This document shows positions 1 through 5,881 of a stretch of DNA of 9,782 nucleotides, one piece after another (positions within the stretch are counted from its first letter, which is position 1; every line of letters begins with the position of its first letter). The notes beneath the pieces were generated by a model. The model was not told the DNA's origin. It did not search any database and was given only the letters and a program-made list of their open reading frames with translations. This stretch comes from Prevotellaceae bacterium (GTDB lineage: Bacteria; Bacteroidota; Bacteroidia; Bacteroidales; UBA932), in assembly GCA_031278495.1 (NCBI GenBank), contig JAITKG010000050.1:1-9782 (forward strand), given 5' to 3'. Both the position numbers and the translations under genes were made by a program.

Positions 1-320
1 GCAAAAGCCCTCCATACCGAAGAAATAATATTGTCGATATGGGATTTCACAATAGCGGTCTTGTCTCTTTTACGTTGTAAGATGAGAGAAACGATCCATG
101 CCGGCGCCATGATCCACCAAATGTGAAAAGAAAGATAGACCGGCATTGACATCCGCCACAAGATATAAATCAATACTACGTTCAGCAAAGCTGTAATAGC
201 CGTCATACATCCCCAGTAAATCATAAACATGCCGCTTCCTTTTTGGACATTGTTCTGTGCCTTGTTAATCATCTCTGTGATGAGTTGTAAACTCTGTTGT
301 TCGGTAAATTTTGTTTCCAT
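1..320 (-). CDS. Two-helix membrane protein, partial at the C-terminus
   Basis: An open frame read leftward from ATG at 320-318 stays open for 106 codons to the window edge, so the C-terminal part is missing. It starts METKFTEQQSLQLITEMINK, a polar and probably helical N-terminus, followed by two hydrophobic segments at about residues 31-54 and 60-81. The second is rich in Trp and Pro, and a basic stretch (QRKRDK, residues 82-87) follows it. I read it as an inner-membrane protein with a short cytoplasmic N-terminus. The start is supported by a good Bacteroidetes promoter 29 bp upstream (349-380, minus) and by the absence of another suitable ATG. No catalytic motif is visible, and I cannot assign a function or a family with confidence. 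It is transcribed divergently from the NagB-like gene at 551 and is probably independent of it. Confidence 0.8.
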   Translation of the reverse strand, partial: METKFTEQQSLQLITEMINKAQNNVQKGSGMFMIYWGCMTAITALLNVVLIYILWRMSMPVYLSFHIWWIMAPAWIVSLILQRKRDKTAIVKSHIDNIISSVWRAF

Positions 321-348
321 AATTGATTTGATAGAATAATTTATGACG

Positions 349-380
349 CAAAGATAAATAAGTTTATGATATAAACCAAA
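349..380 (-). promoter_or_regulatory. Bacteroidetes-type promoter for the leftward membrane-protein gene
   Basis: Read on the minus strand, a TTTG -33 element (377-380) is followed after 20 nt by a full TAnnTTTG -7 element (TATCTTTG, 356-349). This matches the known Bacteroidetes housekeeping promoter form. Transcription would begin around 340-345, giving a leader of roughly 20-25 nt before the ATG at 320. Confidence 0.7.
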
Positions 381-431
381 TTTTATTTTGATTTTTTTTA
401 CACGAATGTAAAATACTCCCATGTATAACCC

Positions 432-464
432 TCCGGTAGCCCTTTCCCTGCGCCGCCTGCCGGA
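432..464. other. Inverted repeat in a GC-rich island of the divergent spacer
   Basis: TCCGGTAG (432-439) can pair with CTGCCGGA (457-464) over a 17-nt loop, with one G-U pair. It sits in a pyrimidine-rich, GC-rich patch inside an otherwise A/T-rich spacer and just upstream of the rightward promoter. There is no T-run after it, so it is not a standard terminator. An operator or chance are both possible. Confidence 0.25.
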
Positions 465-476
465 ATAATTTGCCAA

Positions 477-511
477 TTTTAACTAAGGCATAAAAAATTT
501 TTGTATATTTG
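477..511 (+). promoter_or_regulatory. Probable promoter of the NagB/PIG-L operon
   Basis: TATATTTG at 504-511 is a perfect TAnnTTTG -7 element, 39 bp before the ATG at 551. The -33 element is weak: TTTT at 477-480 with a 23-nt spacer is the best placed candidate, and TTTG at 469-472 is too far away. Transcription would start near 516-520 and give an A-rich leader of about 30 nt with no Shine-Dalgarno sequence. Confidence 0.55.
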
Positions 512-550
512 CACGGTTTTTCAAAACAATAATACTAATTTAAAAATATT

Positions 551-2923
551 ATGAAATATATTACGAAAAGTTTGGTAGAAGAATATTTCCGTTCATCGGA
601 TGTCTATCACGAACAAAATGCGGAACTGCGGAAAATACCAACTATTACGGTGGACAATTATATTGTTCTCGGGCAATTGACGGCTTTGCGGTTTCTCGAA
701 TGGGTATGCCTCAATCCGGGCGGCGTGGTAGCGTTACCTACCGGAAAGACGCCTGAATTTTTTATCAAATGGATGCAGTACTATCTGGCAAACTGGGACA
801 AAGAAACGCAAGGGGGCTTGCTGGAAAAAGTAGGATTAAAAGGCAAAAAACCCGATTTCCGTTCGCTTTATTTCTTTCAATTGGATGAATTTTTCCCGAT
901 AAATCCTGAACATGAACGTTCATTTTTTCATTTCGTGAAGAATTTTTACATTGATAACTTTGGGTTCGACCCCGCCAAAACGCGGATGATAAACACTAAT
1001 TATTTAAACGACGAACAAAAGCGTATCTTGGGAAATGTGCAATCATTGGAAGAACTTTTTGCTGACGGTATCGACCTTTCGTTGCGTATTCAAAAACCGA
1101 CTGCCGAAAAGGAAATTCACCGCCAGAAAGCTATCCGGCTATTCGATGAATTTTGCCAATCCTACGAAGCGGAAATACGGGATTTGGGCGGCATTGGATT
1201 CTTTTTAGGCGGCATTGGTCCCGACGGGCATATTGCATTTAATGTGGCTGGCTCCAGTCATTATTCGCATACCCGCCTCACGGGCATCAATTACGAAACG
1301 CAAGCTACCGCAGCCACCGATTTAGGCGGCATTGAACTGGTACGCAAAAAAGCGGTAATAACAATGGGATTGGAAACCATTACCTACAATCCCGATGCGG
1401 TAGCGATTATCATGGCTGCCGGGCAGTCCAAATCGCAAGTGGCGGCAAATGCTATCCAGCAACCGGCGCAATTGCTTTATCCGGCTACCGTGTTACAAAA
1501 ATTGCCGAATGCGCGTTTCTTTATTACCAAGAGTGCGACTACCGAATTAAAATTATCCTCCAAAGTTGTTGAGACGCTCTACCAGAAAGAAATTTTAGTG
1601 CCGGAATATCCGCAGAAATTGGTGGTGGATGCTTGCCTGGAATACAATGCCGAATTAAAAAATGTCCCGGCAACGGTACAAACAGAAAGCGAAAAACTGC
1701 AACTTGCCAAAACAATCAGCGGAAAATCTGTGGATAAATTATTGTCCGATACGTTTACCACTATTGACGCCAAAATTGCAAAAGGACTGGAAAGCTTCAA
1801 AAATCAACGCTTCCTGCACACAGGACCTCATCATGACGATATTGAATTGGCTTATTTCCCGCTGTTGCATCACTTGGTTCGTTCCAAAGAAAATGAAAAT
1901 CACTTTGTATATTGCACCAGTGGCTTTACGTCGGTAACCAACGATTACTTGCGTTCCTGTTTCGAAGCATTGGGGAAAAACATTGACAGCGGACGGCTGG
2001 ATTATTTCATCGGATACAAACACTTGTTCCTCGCAGACGGAGCGCAGGACGATATCACCGGTTACTTGCAAGGCATTGCCCACCAGGATAAGGACACGCA
2101 ATCGCTGTTTGTCAGCGCGCGGTTGGCGCGCAATATCGCCGTCCATCTCGCTACCGGCAATGTGGAAACAGTGCGTAATTTCATTCATGAAAATATTACG
2201 CTTATCAATCAACTGCAAGCCGGGCGGAGAGAGCCGGAAATGATTCAGGTATTCAAAGGCTGGTTGCGCGAATTTGAAGCCGAACTGGTATGGGCGCATT
2301 TTGGTATCGGTAAAGACAAGGTGCATCATTTGCGCTTGCCATTCTATACTGCCGATATTTTCCCGCAATATCCCGACCAAACAAAAGATGTAGTGCCGAT
2401 CTTGAACCTGTTGCAAAAAATACAGCCAACAGTGATCACACTGGCGCTTGACCCGGAAGGCAGCGGTCCCGATACGCATTTCAAAACGCTTATCGCCTTG
2501 AGCGAAGCTATTGATAAATATGCCGCCGGGCATCCCGAAATCCCGCTGCAAATATGGGGTTACCGCAATGTTTGGTCGCGGTTTAAAATTCACGAGGTAA
2601 ATATGATTGTGCCTATTTCGCTTAATTCGTTTGCGGTGTTGCACAATATGTTTAATGCATGCTTCCTGAGCCAGCGGTCGGCGTCCTTCCCAAGCTACGA
2701 ATACGACGGCAGTTTCAGCGAACTGGCTCAACGGGTATGGGTGGAACAGTACGAACATTTAACGCGGCTTATGGGACAAGAATATTTTTACGAATCCGAA
2801 AACCCGATGAAACGGCGGTCATACGGCGCAATTTACCTAAAAACAATGAGCTATCAGGAATTTGCCGATTACATGAAACCTGTCCGCCGGTTGTTGAACA
2901 TGAAAGATACGCTTACGCAGTAA
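551..2923 (+). CDS. Glucosamine-6-phosphate deaminase (NagB)-like / PIG-L (LmbE)-like deacetylase fusion
   Basis: This 790-residue, two-domain, presumably cytosolic protein has no signal peptide or membrane segment. Residues about 35-390 are NagB-like: LPTGKTP at 62-68, LDE at 111-113 (D112 matches E. coli D72) and GGIGPDGHIAFN at 220-231 (D225 and H227 match D141 and H143). NagB itself makes fructose-6-phosphate and ammonia from glucosamine-6-phosphate. Residues about 415-790 are PIG-L/LmbE-like, a Zn-dependent N-deacetylase fold, with HHDD at 427-430 in place of HPDD and a further possible metal ligand at H643. Oddly, the active-site Glu148 of E. coli NagB is Val232, the second Gly of LPTGGTP is Lys66, and both domains are longer than their stand-alone relatives (NagB about 266 residues). 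Bacteroidales also carry a shorter NagB/LmbE fusion annotated as nagB. Fold assignment is firm; the reaction is not. The ATG follows an A-rich leader. Confidence 0.88.
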   Translation: MKYITKSLVEEYFRSSDVYHEQNAELRKIPTITVDNYIVLGQLTALRFLEWVCLNPGGVVALPTGKTPEFFIKWMQYYLANWDKETQGGLLEKVGLKGKKPDFRSLYFFQLDEFFPINPEHERSFFHFVKNFYIDNFGFDPAKTRMINTNYLNDEQKRILGNVQSLEELFADGIDLSLRIQKPTAEKEIHRQKAIRLFDEFCQSYEAEIRDLGGIGFFLGGIGPDGHIAFNVAGSSHYSHTRLTGINYETQATAATDLGGIELVRKKAVITMGLETITYNPDAVAIIMAAGQSKSQVAANAIQQPAQLLYPATVLQKLPNARFFITKSATTELKLSSKVVETLYQKEILVPEYPQKLVVDACLEYNAELKNVPATVQTESEKLQLAKTISGKSVDKLLSDTFTTIDAKIAKGLESFKNQRFLHTGPHHDDIELAYFPLLHHLVRSKENENHFVYCTSGFTSVTNDYLRSCFEALGKNIDSGRLDYFIGYKHLFLADGAQDDITGYLQGIAHQDKDTQSLFVSARLARNIAVHLATGNVETVRNFIHENITLINQLQAGRREPEMIQVFKGWLREFEAELVWAHFGIGKDKVHHLRLPFYTADIFPQYPDQTKDVVPILNLLQKIQPTVITLALDPEGSGPDTHFKTLIALSEAIDKYAAGHPEIPLQIWGYRNVWSRFKIHEVNMIVPISLNSFAVLHNMFNACFLSQRSASFPSYEYDGSFSELAQRVWVEQYEHLTRLMGQEYFYESENPMKRRSYGAIYLKTMSYQEFADYMKPVRRLLNMKDTLTQ

Positions 2924-2987
2924 AAACAGCAGGCAATGGCGGTAATCTGCATCGGTAATAATCCGTGTACTCTAAAAAAAAATAAAT

Positions 2988-3953
2988 ATGAATAAATTAG
3001 TAGCGGGAATTGATATCGGCGGCACCAATTCGGTGTTCGGTTTAGTGGATGACAAAGGCAAAATTTATGCCGAAGGAACTATCGCTACACGCAAGTATCC
3101 CGATTTTGACCTGTACCTGCAAGCTTTGCACGATACTATCCAAAATTTTTCTGAAACCATTGACGAGCCTTTCGAGTTGGCAGGTATCGGCATTGGCGCG
3201 CCTAACGGGAACTATTACACCGGTTGTGTAGAGTTTGCCGCTAATTTGTTATGGAAAGGCGTGCTGCCATTTGCCGACAAATTATCGGCATTGTTCCCTA
3301 ATATTCCTATCAAACTTACTAACGACGCTAACGCGGCGGCTATCGGCGAGATGATTTACGGCGGCGCAAAAGGCATGAAAAACTTTTCGGTTATTACGCT
3401 TGGAACCGGCTTGGGAAGCGGGATTGTCGTAGACGGGGAATTACTCTACGGACATGACGGGTTTGCCGGCGAATTGGGACACATTATTGTAACCACCAAC
3501 GGGCGCGAATGTGGTTGCGGTCGTTGCGGCTGTTTGGAAACCTACGCTTCAGCTACAGGCATCAAACGTACGGTATACAAATTGCTTGCAGACCAAGTGG
3601 CGGACAGCGAACTGAAAAATATCAGTTTTAACGAACTCTCTGCCGAAATGATTTGCACGGCGGCTATCAACGGCGACCCGGTAGCTATCGAAGCCTTTGC
3701 CCACACGGGCGAACATCTCGGGCGCGCTTTAGCCAACCTGGTAGCAATTACCGCGCCCGAAGCTATTTTCCTGTTTGGCGGACTGGCAAAAGCAGGCAAG
3801 TACATTTTTGAACCGACAAAAAAGTCGATGGAAGAAAATATGTTGAAATTCTGGCAGGAAAAAGTAGCCTTGCTGCCGTCGGGCATCAACGATAAGAATG
3901 CAGCCGTATTGGGCGCTGCCGCTTTAGTATGGAAAATTATTAACGAAAAATAA
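2988..3953 (+). CDS. ROK-family sugar kinase (glucokinase / N-acetylhexosamine kinase type)
   Basis: This is a 321-residue cytosolic kinase of the ROK family, which phosphorylates the 6-OH of a hexose or N-acetylhexosamine with ATP. The phosphate-binding DIGGTN is at 9-14, the catalytic NDANAAA at 112-118 (D113 is the expected base), and the second nucleotide-binding loop LGTGLGSG at 138-145. FAGELGH at 159-165 is followed by the zinc site CGCGRCGCLE at 175-184, giving H165, C175, C177 and C182 as ligands. Length is normal and no key residue is missing. There is no N-terminal DNA-binding domain, so it is an enzyme and not a NagC/Mlc-type repressor. It lies 64 nt behind the NagB/PIG-L gene in the same direction, which favours an amino-sugar substrate such as GlcNAc. 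Glucose or mannose remain possible, because sequence alone does not separate these subfamilies. Confidence 0.93.
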   Translation: MNKLVAGIDIGGTNSVFGLVDDKGKIYAEGTIATRKYPDFDLYLQALHDTIQNFSETIDEPFELAGIGIGAPNGNYYTGCVEFAANLLWKGVLPFADKLSALFPNIPIKLTNDANAAAIGEMIYGGAKGMKNFSVITLGTGLGSGIVVDGELLYGHDGFAGELGHIIVTTNGRECGCGRCGCLETYASATGIKRTVYKLLADQVADSELKNISFNELSAEMICTAAINGDPVAIEAFAHTGEHLGRALANLVAITAPEAIFLFGGLAKAGKYIFEPTKKSMEENMLKFWQEKVALLPSGINDKNAAVLGAAALVWKIINEK

Positions 3954-3955
3954 TC

Positions 3956-4450
3956 ATGCCAAAACGTTATTTTATCCGCGCGCTAAAAAGTATTGTATAT
4001 TTCTTTGCAATACTTTTTTTGATATTGGCGCTCATTTATTTCATTACTCCTGAACAGGAGCGGCAAGTGCAAAGTTTCATGGAATTTCTGCAACGCAGCA
4101 GCCTGCTGAAAATGGTACTGTTCCTCGTCGTATTCGGATTGATCTATCCGTTTATCGGGTACATTGCGCAAAAAGCGCCGCGTTCGCGCCCGTTTTCAGA
4201 GGGCGATAAAGAAACTGTGATAAAAATTTTCGCTAATGCACGCTTTGTGCTGGCAAACGACGACGGCAGTGTCTTAACGTTCCGTATCATTAACCCGGTA
4301 GCGCGCGTAACGCGCATTTTTGAAGACGCCATAACCGTTGATTACGCTGCAAACCCGCTGGTGGTAGAAGGCTTGCGGCGCGACGTCATGCGACTCGCCA
4401 AAGCGGTTGAACGCTACTTGCGGGAAACCGACGACTCAATAAAAGAATAG
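3956..4450 (+). CDS. Small membrane protein of unknown function, third gene of the NagB/ROK cluster
   Basis: This 164-residue protein starts 2 nt after the stop of the ROK kinase, so the two are almost certainly cotranscribed and translationally coupled. A basic N-terminus (MPKRYFIRALK) precedes two strongly hydrophobic segments at about residues 12-31 and 51-70, separated by a short polar loop (TPEQERQ). The positive-inside rule puts both ends in the cytoplasm. The remaining 90 or so residues are a soluble domain with a mixed strand/helix pattern (FVLANDDGSVLTFRI at 97-111) and a charged C-terminal helix (about 137-158). No catalytic or binding motif is visible and I do not recognise the family. 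Position suggests a link to the sugar genes, but an unrelated hitchhiker is equally possible. Confidence 0.85.
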   Translation: MPKRYFIRALKSIVYFFAILFLILALIYFITPEQERQVQSFMEFLQRSSLLKMVLFLVVFGLIYPFIGYIAQKAPRSRPFSEGDKETVIKIFANARFVLANDDGSVLTFRIINPVARVTRIFEDAITVDYAANPLVVEGLRRDVMRLAKAVERYLRETDDSIKE

Positions 4451-4469
4451 TTCATATTACGTCCAAAAA

Positions 4470-4509
4470 GTTGTGCGTTGAAACCCTAACAGGGACAAGG
4501 CGCAACAAC
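4470..4509. other. Nested inverted repeat downstream of the NagB/ROK operon
   Basis: GTTGTGCG (4470-4477) can pair with CGCAACAAC (4501-4509) with one bulged base. Inside it is a second short dyad, CCCT-AAC-AGGG (4484-4494). A run of nine T lies at 4524-4532, 14 nt after the outer arm, which is too far for a standard terminator. It may be an RNA structure in the 3' end of the operon mRNA or a remnant of an interspersed repeat. Confidence 0.35.
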
Positions 4510-4557
4510 GTTATGAAGCAATATTTTTTTTTCGTTTAACAGTTATTTTTATGCAGA

Positions 4558-4592
4558 AAAAAGTTTACGATATACCGTAAACTTTTTGTCAT
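4558..4592. terminator. Intrinsic, probably bidirectional terminator
   Basis: AAAAAGTTTACG (4558-4569) and CGTAAACTTTTT (4576-4587) are perfect 12-nt inverted repeats around the 6-nt loop ATATAC. The A-run before and the T-run within and after the right arm fit a rho-independent terminator usable from either strand. It lies 108 nt after the last gene of the 551-4450 cluster and immediately before the sufD promoter, so it separates the two units. The stem is A/T-rich, so strength is uncertain; a protein-binding palindrome is the alternative. Confidence 0.6.
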
Positions 4593-4601
4593 AAATGCTA
4601 T

Positions 4602-4632
4602 TTTGAGCTACCGGAATAATTGCGTACTTTTG
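4602..4632 (+). promoter_or_regulatory. Strong Bacteroidetes-type promoter of sufD
   Basis: TTTG at 4602-4605, a 19-nt spacer and TACTTTTG (TAnnTTTG) at 4625-4632 match the Bacteroidetes promoter form with optimal spacing. The -7 element lies inside a short dyad, GTAC-TTTT-GTAC (4624-4635), which might serve as an operator. Transcription should start about 4-8 nt after the -7 element, at or just before the ATG at 4642. This promoter also argues against the in-frame TTG at 4603 as a start codon. Confidence 0.75.
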
Positions 4633-4641
4633 TACTATTCT

Positions 4642-5688
4642 ATGCATAAAAAATTTCACTATACCCCTGTTGATATTCCCGGCTTCCATTGCCATGTGCC
4701 GCTGACAACGCTGCAACCGTCGTTGGTGGTAAATGGCGTTTATCACGAGCGGCAGCCTGCGCCGCACAAGGAATTTACGATTTTGCCGCACGAAAACGGC
4801 ATGGGCATTGCGCTGGCGGTAGCAGCCGGCGCGGCGGTGGAGCAACCGCTGCAAATTATTAACATACGTACCGGAGCAAATACGGGCAAGTTGGTTTTTA
4901 CAAACACTTTCCTTATAGCGTCGCAGGCGCAAGCCCGACTGATTATTTGCGACCACACCATCTCGCCCGATGCGTTTATGACGGAATGCACCACCACAAT
5001 TGTTGTCCAGCCCGGCGCGCAATTAGAATTGTTATGGATGCAAAGCGAACACAACCACTCGCAACACCGCTCGGAAATACGCATACAGCAAGCTGCCGGA
5101 AGCATGGTAACCTGCAACGTGATGACGCTGCACGGCGCATTCATCGAAAACGTGATAGATATAAAATTACAGGGCGAACATGCCGGTTGCTGCGCCAACG
5201 GGCTGTTTTTAATTGACGGAACGCAAAGATTTGTAACAGACGTCAGCATTGCCCACGAAGCAGGCTATTGCCGGAGCAACCAATTATTCAAAGGTATTGT
5301 AAACAACGAGGCGGTCGGTCATTTTCACGGGCGCGTGCTGGTGGCAAAGGATGCGCAAAAAACAGAAGCCTGCCAGTCGAATAATAATTTATTGCTTACC
5401 AAACAAGCTAAAATGTATACGCAGCCGCAACTGGAAATTTACGCCGACGACGTCAAATGTTCGCACGGCGCGACTATCGGGCAACTCGACGAGCAGGCAT
5501 TATTTTACCTCCGTTCGCGCGGCATCGCGCTCAAAGAGGCGCGCCTGCTCCAACAAATTGGATTTGTGCAGGACGTCCTCGATAAAATAGGCATACTGCC
5601 ACTGCGCGAGCGTATAGCCGGTTTAGTGGAAAAGCGTTTACAGGGGAAATTCTCCCGGTGCATTGACTGTGAATGGCATTGCTGCTAA
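4642..5688 (+). CDS. sufD: Fe-S cluster assembly protein SufD (short, orphan)
   Basis: This 348-residue cytosolic protein is SufD of the SufB-SufC2-SufD scaffold complex, which builds Fe-S clusters using SufC ATPase and sulfur from SufS. The SufBD beta-helix core is clear, with DAQKTEACQSNNNLLLT at 237-253 and YADDVKCSHGATIG at 267-280. C273 and H275 match the functionally important C358/H360 pair of E. coli SufD. FYLRSRGI (288-295) and the helical C-terminus follow. The protein is shorter than usual (E. coli 423, Bacteroidetes often about 440) because most of the N-terminal helical region is absent. It ends in an uncommon Cys-rich tail (C340, C343, C347, C348). I choose ATG 4642 because the in-frame TTG at 4603 overlaps the promoter. 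No sufB, sufC or sufS is adjacent, although these usually form an operon, so this copy stands alone between its own promoter and terminator. Confidence 0.92.
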   Translation: MHKKFHYTPVDIPGFHCHVPLTTLQPSLVVNGVYHERQPAPHKEFTILPHENGMGIALAVAAGAAVEQPLQIINIRTGANTGKLVFTNTFLIASQAQARLIICDHTISPDAFMTECTTTIVVQPGAQLELLWMQSEHNHSQHRSEIRIQQAAGSMVTCNVMTLHGAFIENVIDIKLQGEHAGCCANGLFLIDGTQRFVTDVSIAHEAGYCRSNQLFKGIVNNEAVGHFHGRVLVAKDAQKTEACQSNNNLLLTKQAKMYTQPQLEIYADDVKCSHGATIGQLDEQALFYLRSRGIALKEARLLQQIGFVQDVLDKIGILPLRERIAGLVEKRLQGKFSRCIDCEWHCC

Positions 5689-5701
5689 TGTCTTTTTTTT
5701 T
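5675..5701 (+). terminator. Intrinsic terminator overlapping the sufD stop codon
   Basis: GGCATT (5675-5680) pairs with AATGTC (5687-5692), with one G-U pair, over the loop GCTGCT. A run of nine T (5693-5701) follows at once. The left arm lies in the last sense codons and the TAA (5686-5688) is in the loop and right arm. The stem is only 6 bp, but the long T-run makes termination likely and would leave sufD monocistronic. Confidence 0.5.
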
Positions 5702-5793
5702 GCACAAACTATTGTTGAAAAAACCGGAAACGCTGATTATTCCTTACATTCCGTCCACTTGTTAATTTCTTCGTTAATAAGTATCGTTTTCGG

Positions 5794-5827
5794 CTTGCCA
5801 AAAAAATTACAAGTTGTCGTAACTTAG
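5794..5827 (+). promoter_or_regulatory. Possible nrdJ promoter
   Basis: TAACTTAG at 5820-5827 matches TAnnTTTG at all but one fixed position, and CTTG at 5794-5797 is a weak -33 element with a 22-nt spacer. A rival -33 TTTG lies at 5836-5839, but the -7 candidates after it are poor. The spacer 5689-5881 also holds an imperfect 8-bp hairpin (5758-5765 with 5774-5781). I see no cobalamin-riboswitch B12 box and no clear NrdR-box pair. Confidence 0.3.
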
Positions 5828-5881
5828 CACTCCGTTTTGCGCGGAATAAAGTTACCATATTATTTATTTTATTAAAAAAAG

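Noticed and set aside
1739..2758. 339-codon open frame on the minus strand, antisense to the NagB/PIG-L gene
   Set aside because: It lies wholly inside a gene with clear conserved motifs, has no recognisable domain and is rich in residues expected from reading the sense codons backwards. No promoter supports it.
4484..4532. CCCT-AAC-AGGG hairpin plus nine T as the operon terminator
   Set aside because: The T-run lies about 30 nt after the small stem and 14 nt after the outer one, too far for intrinsic termination. The hairpin at 4558-4592 is a better candidate.
4603..4641. Upstream in-frame TTG start for sufD
   Set aside because: The TTG overlaps the -33 TTTG of a strong promoter, and the -7 element would lie inside the coding region. 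ATG 4642 is the better start.
5702..5881. Cobalamin riboswitch before nrdJ
   Set aside because: A B12-dependent enzyme made this worth looking for, but I see no B12-box sequence or suitable stem pattern in this A/T-rich spacer of under 200 nt.
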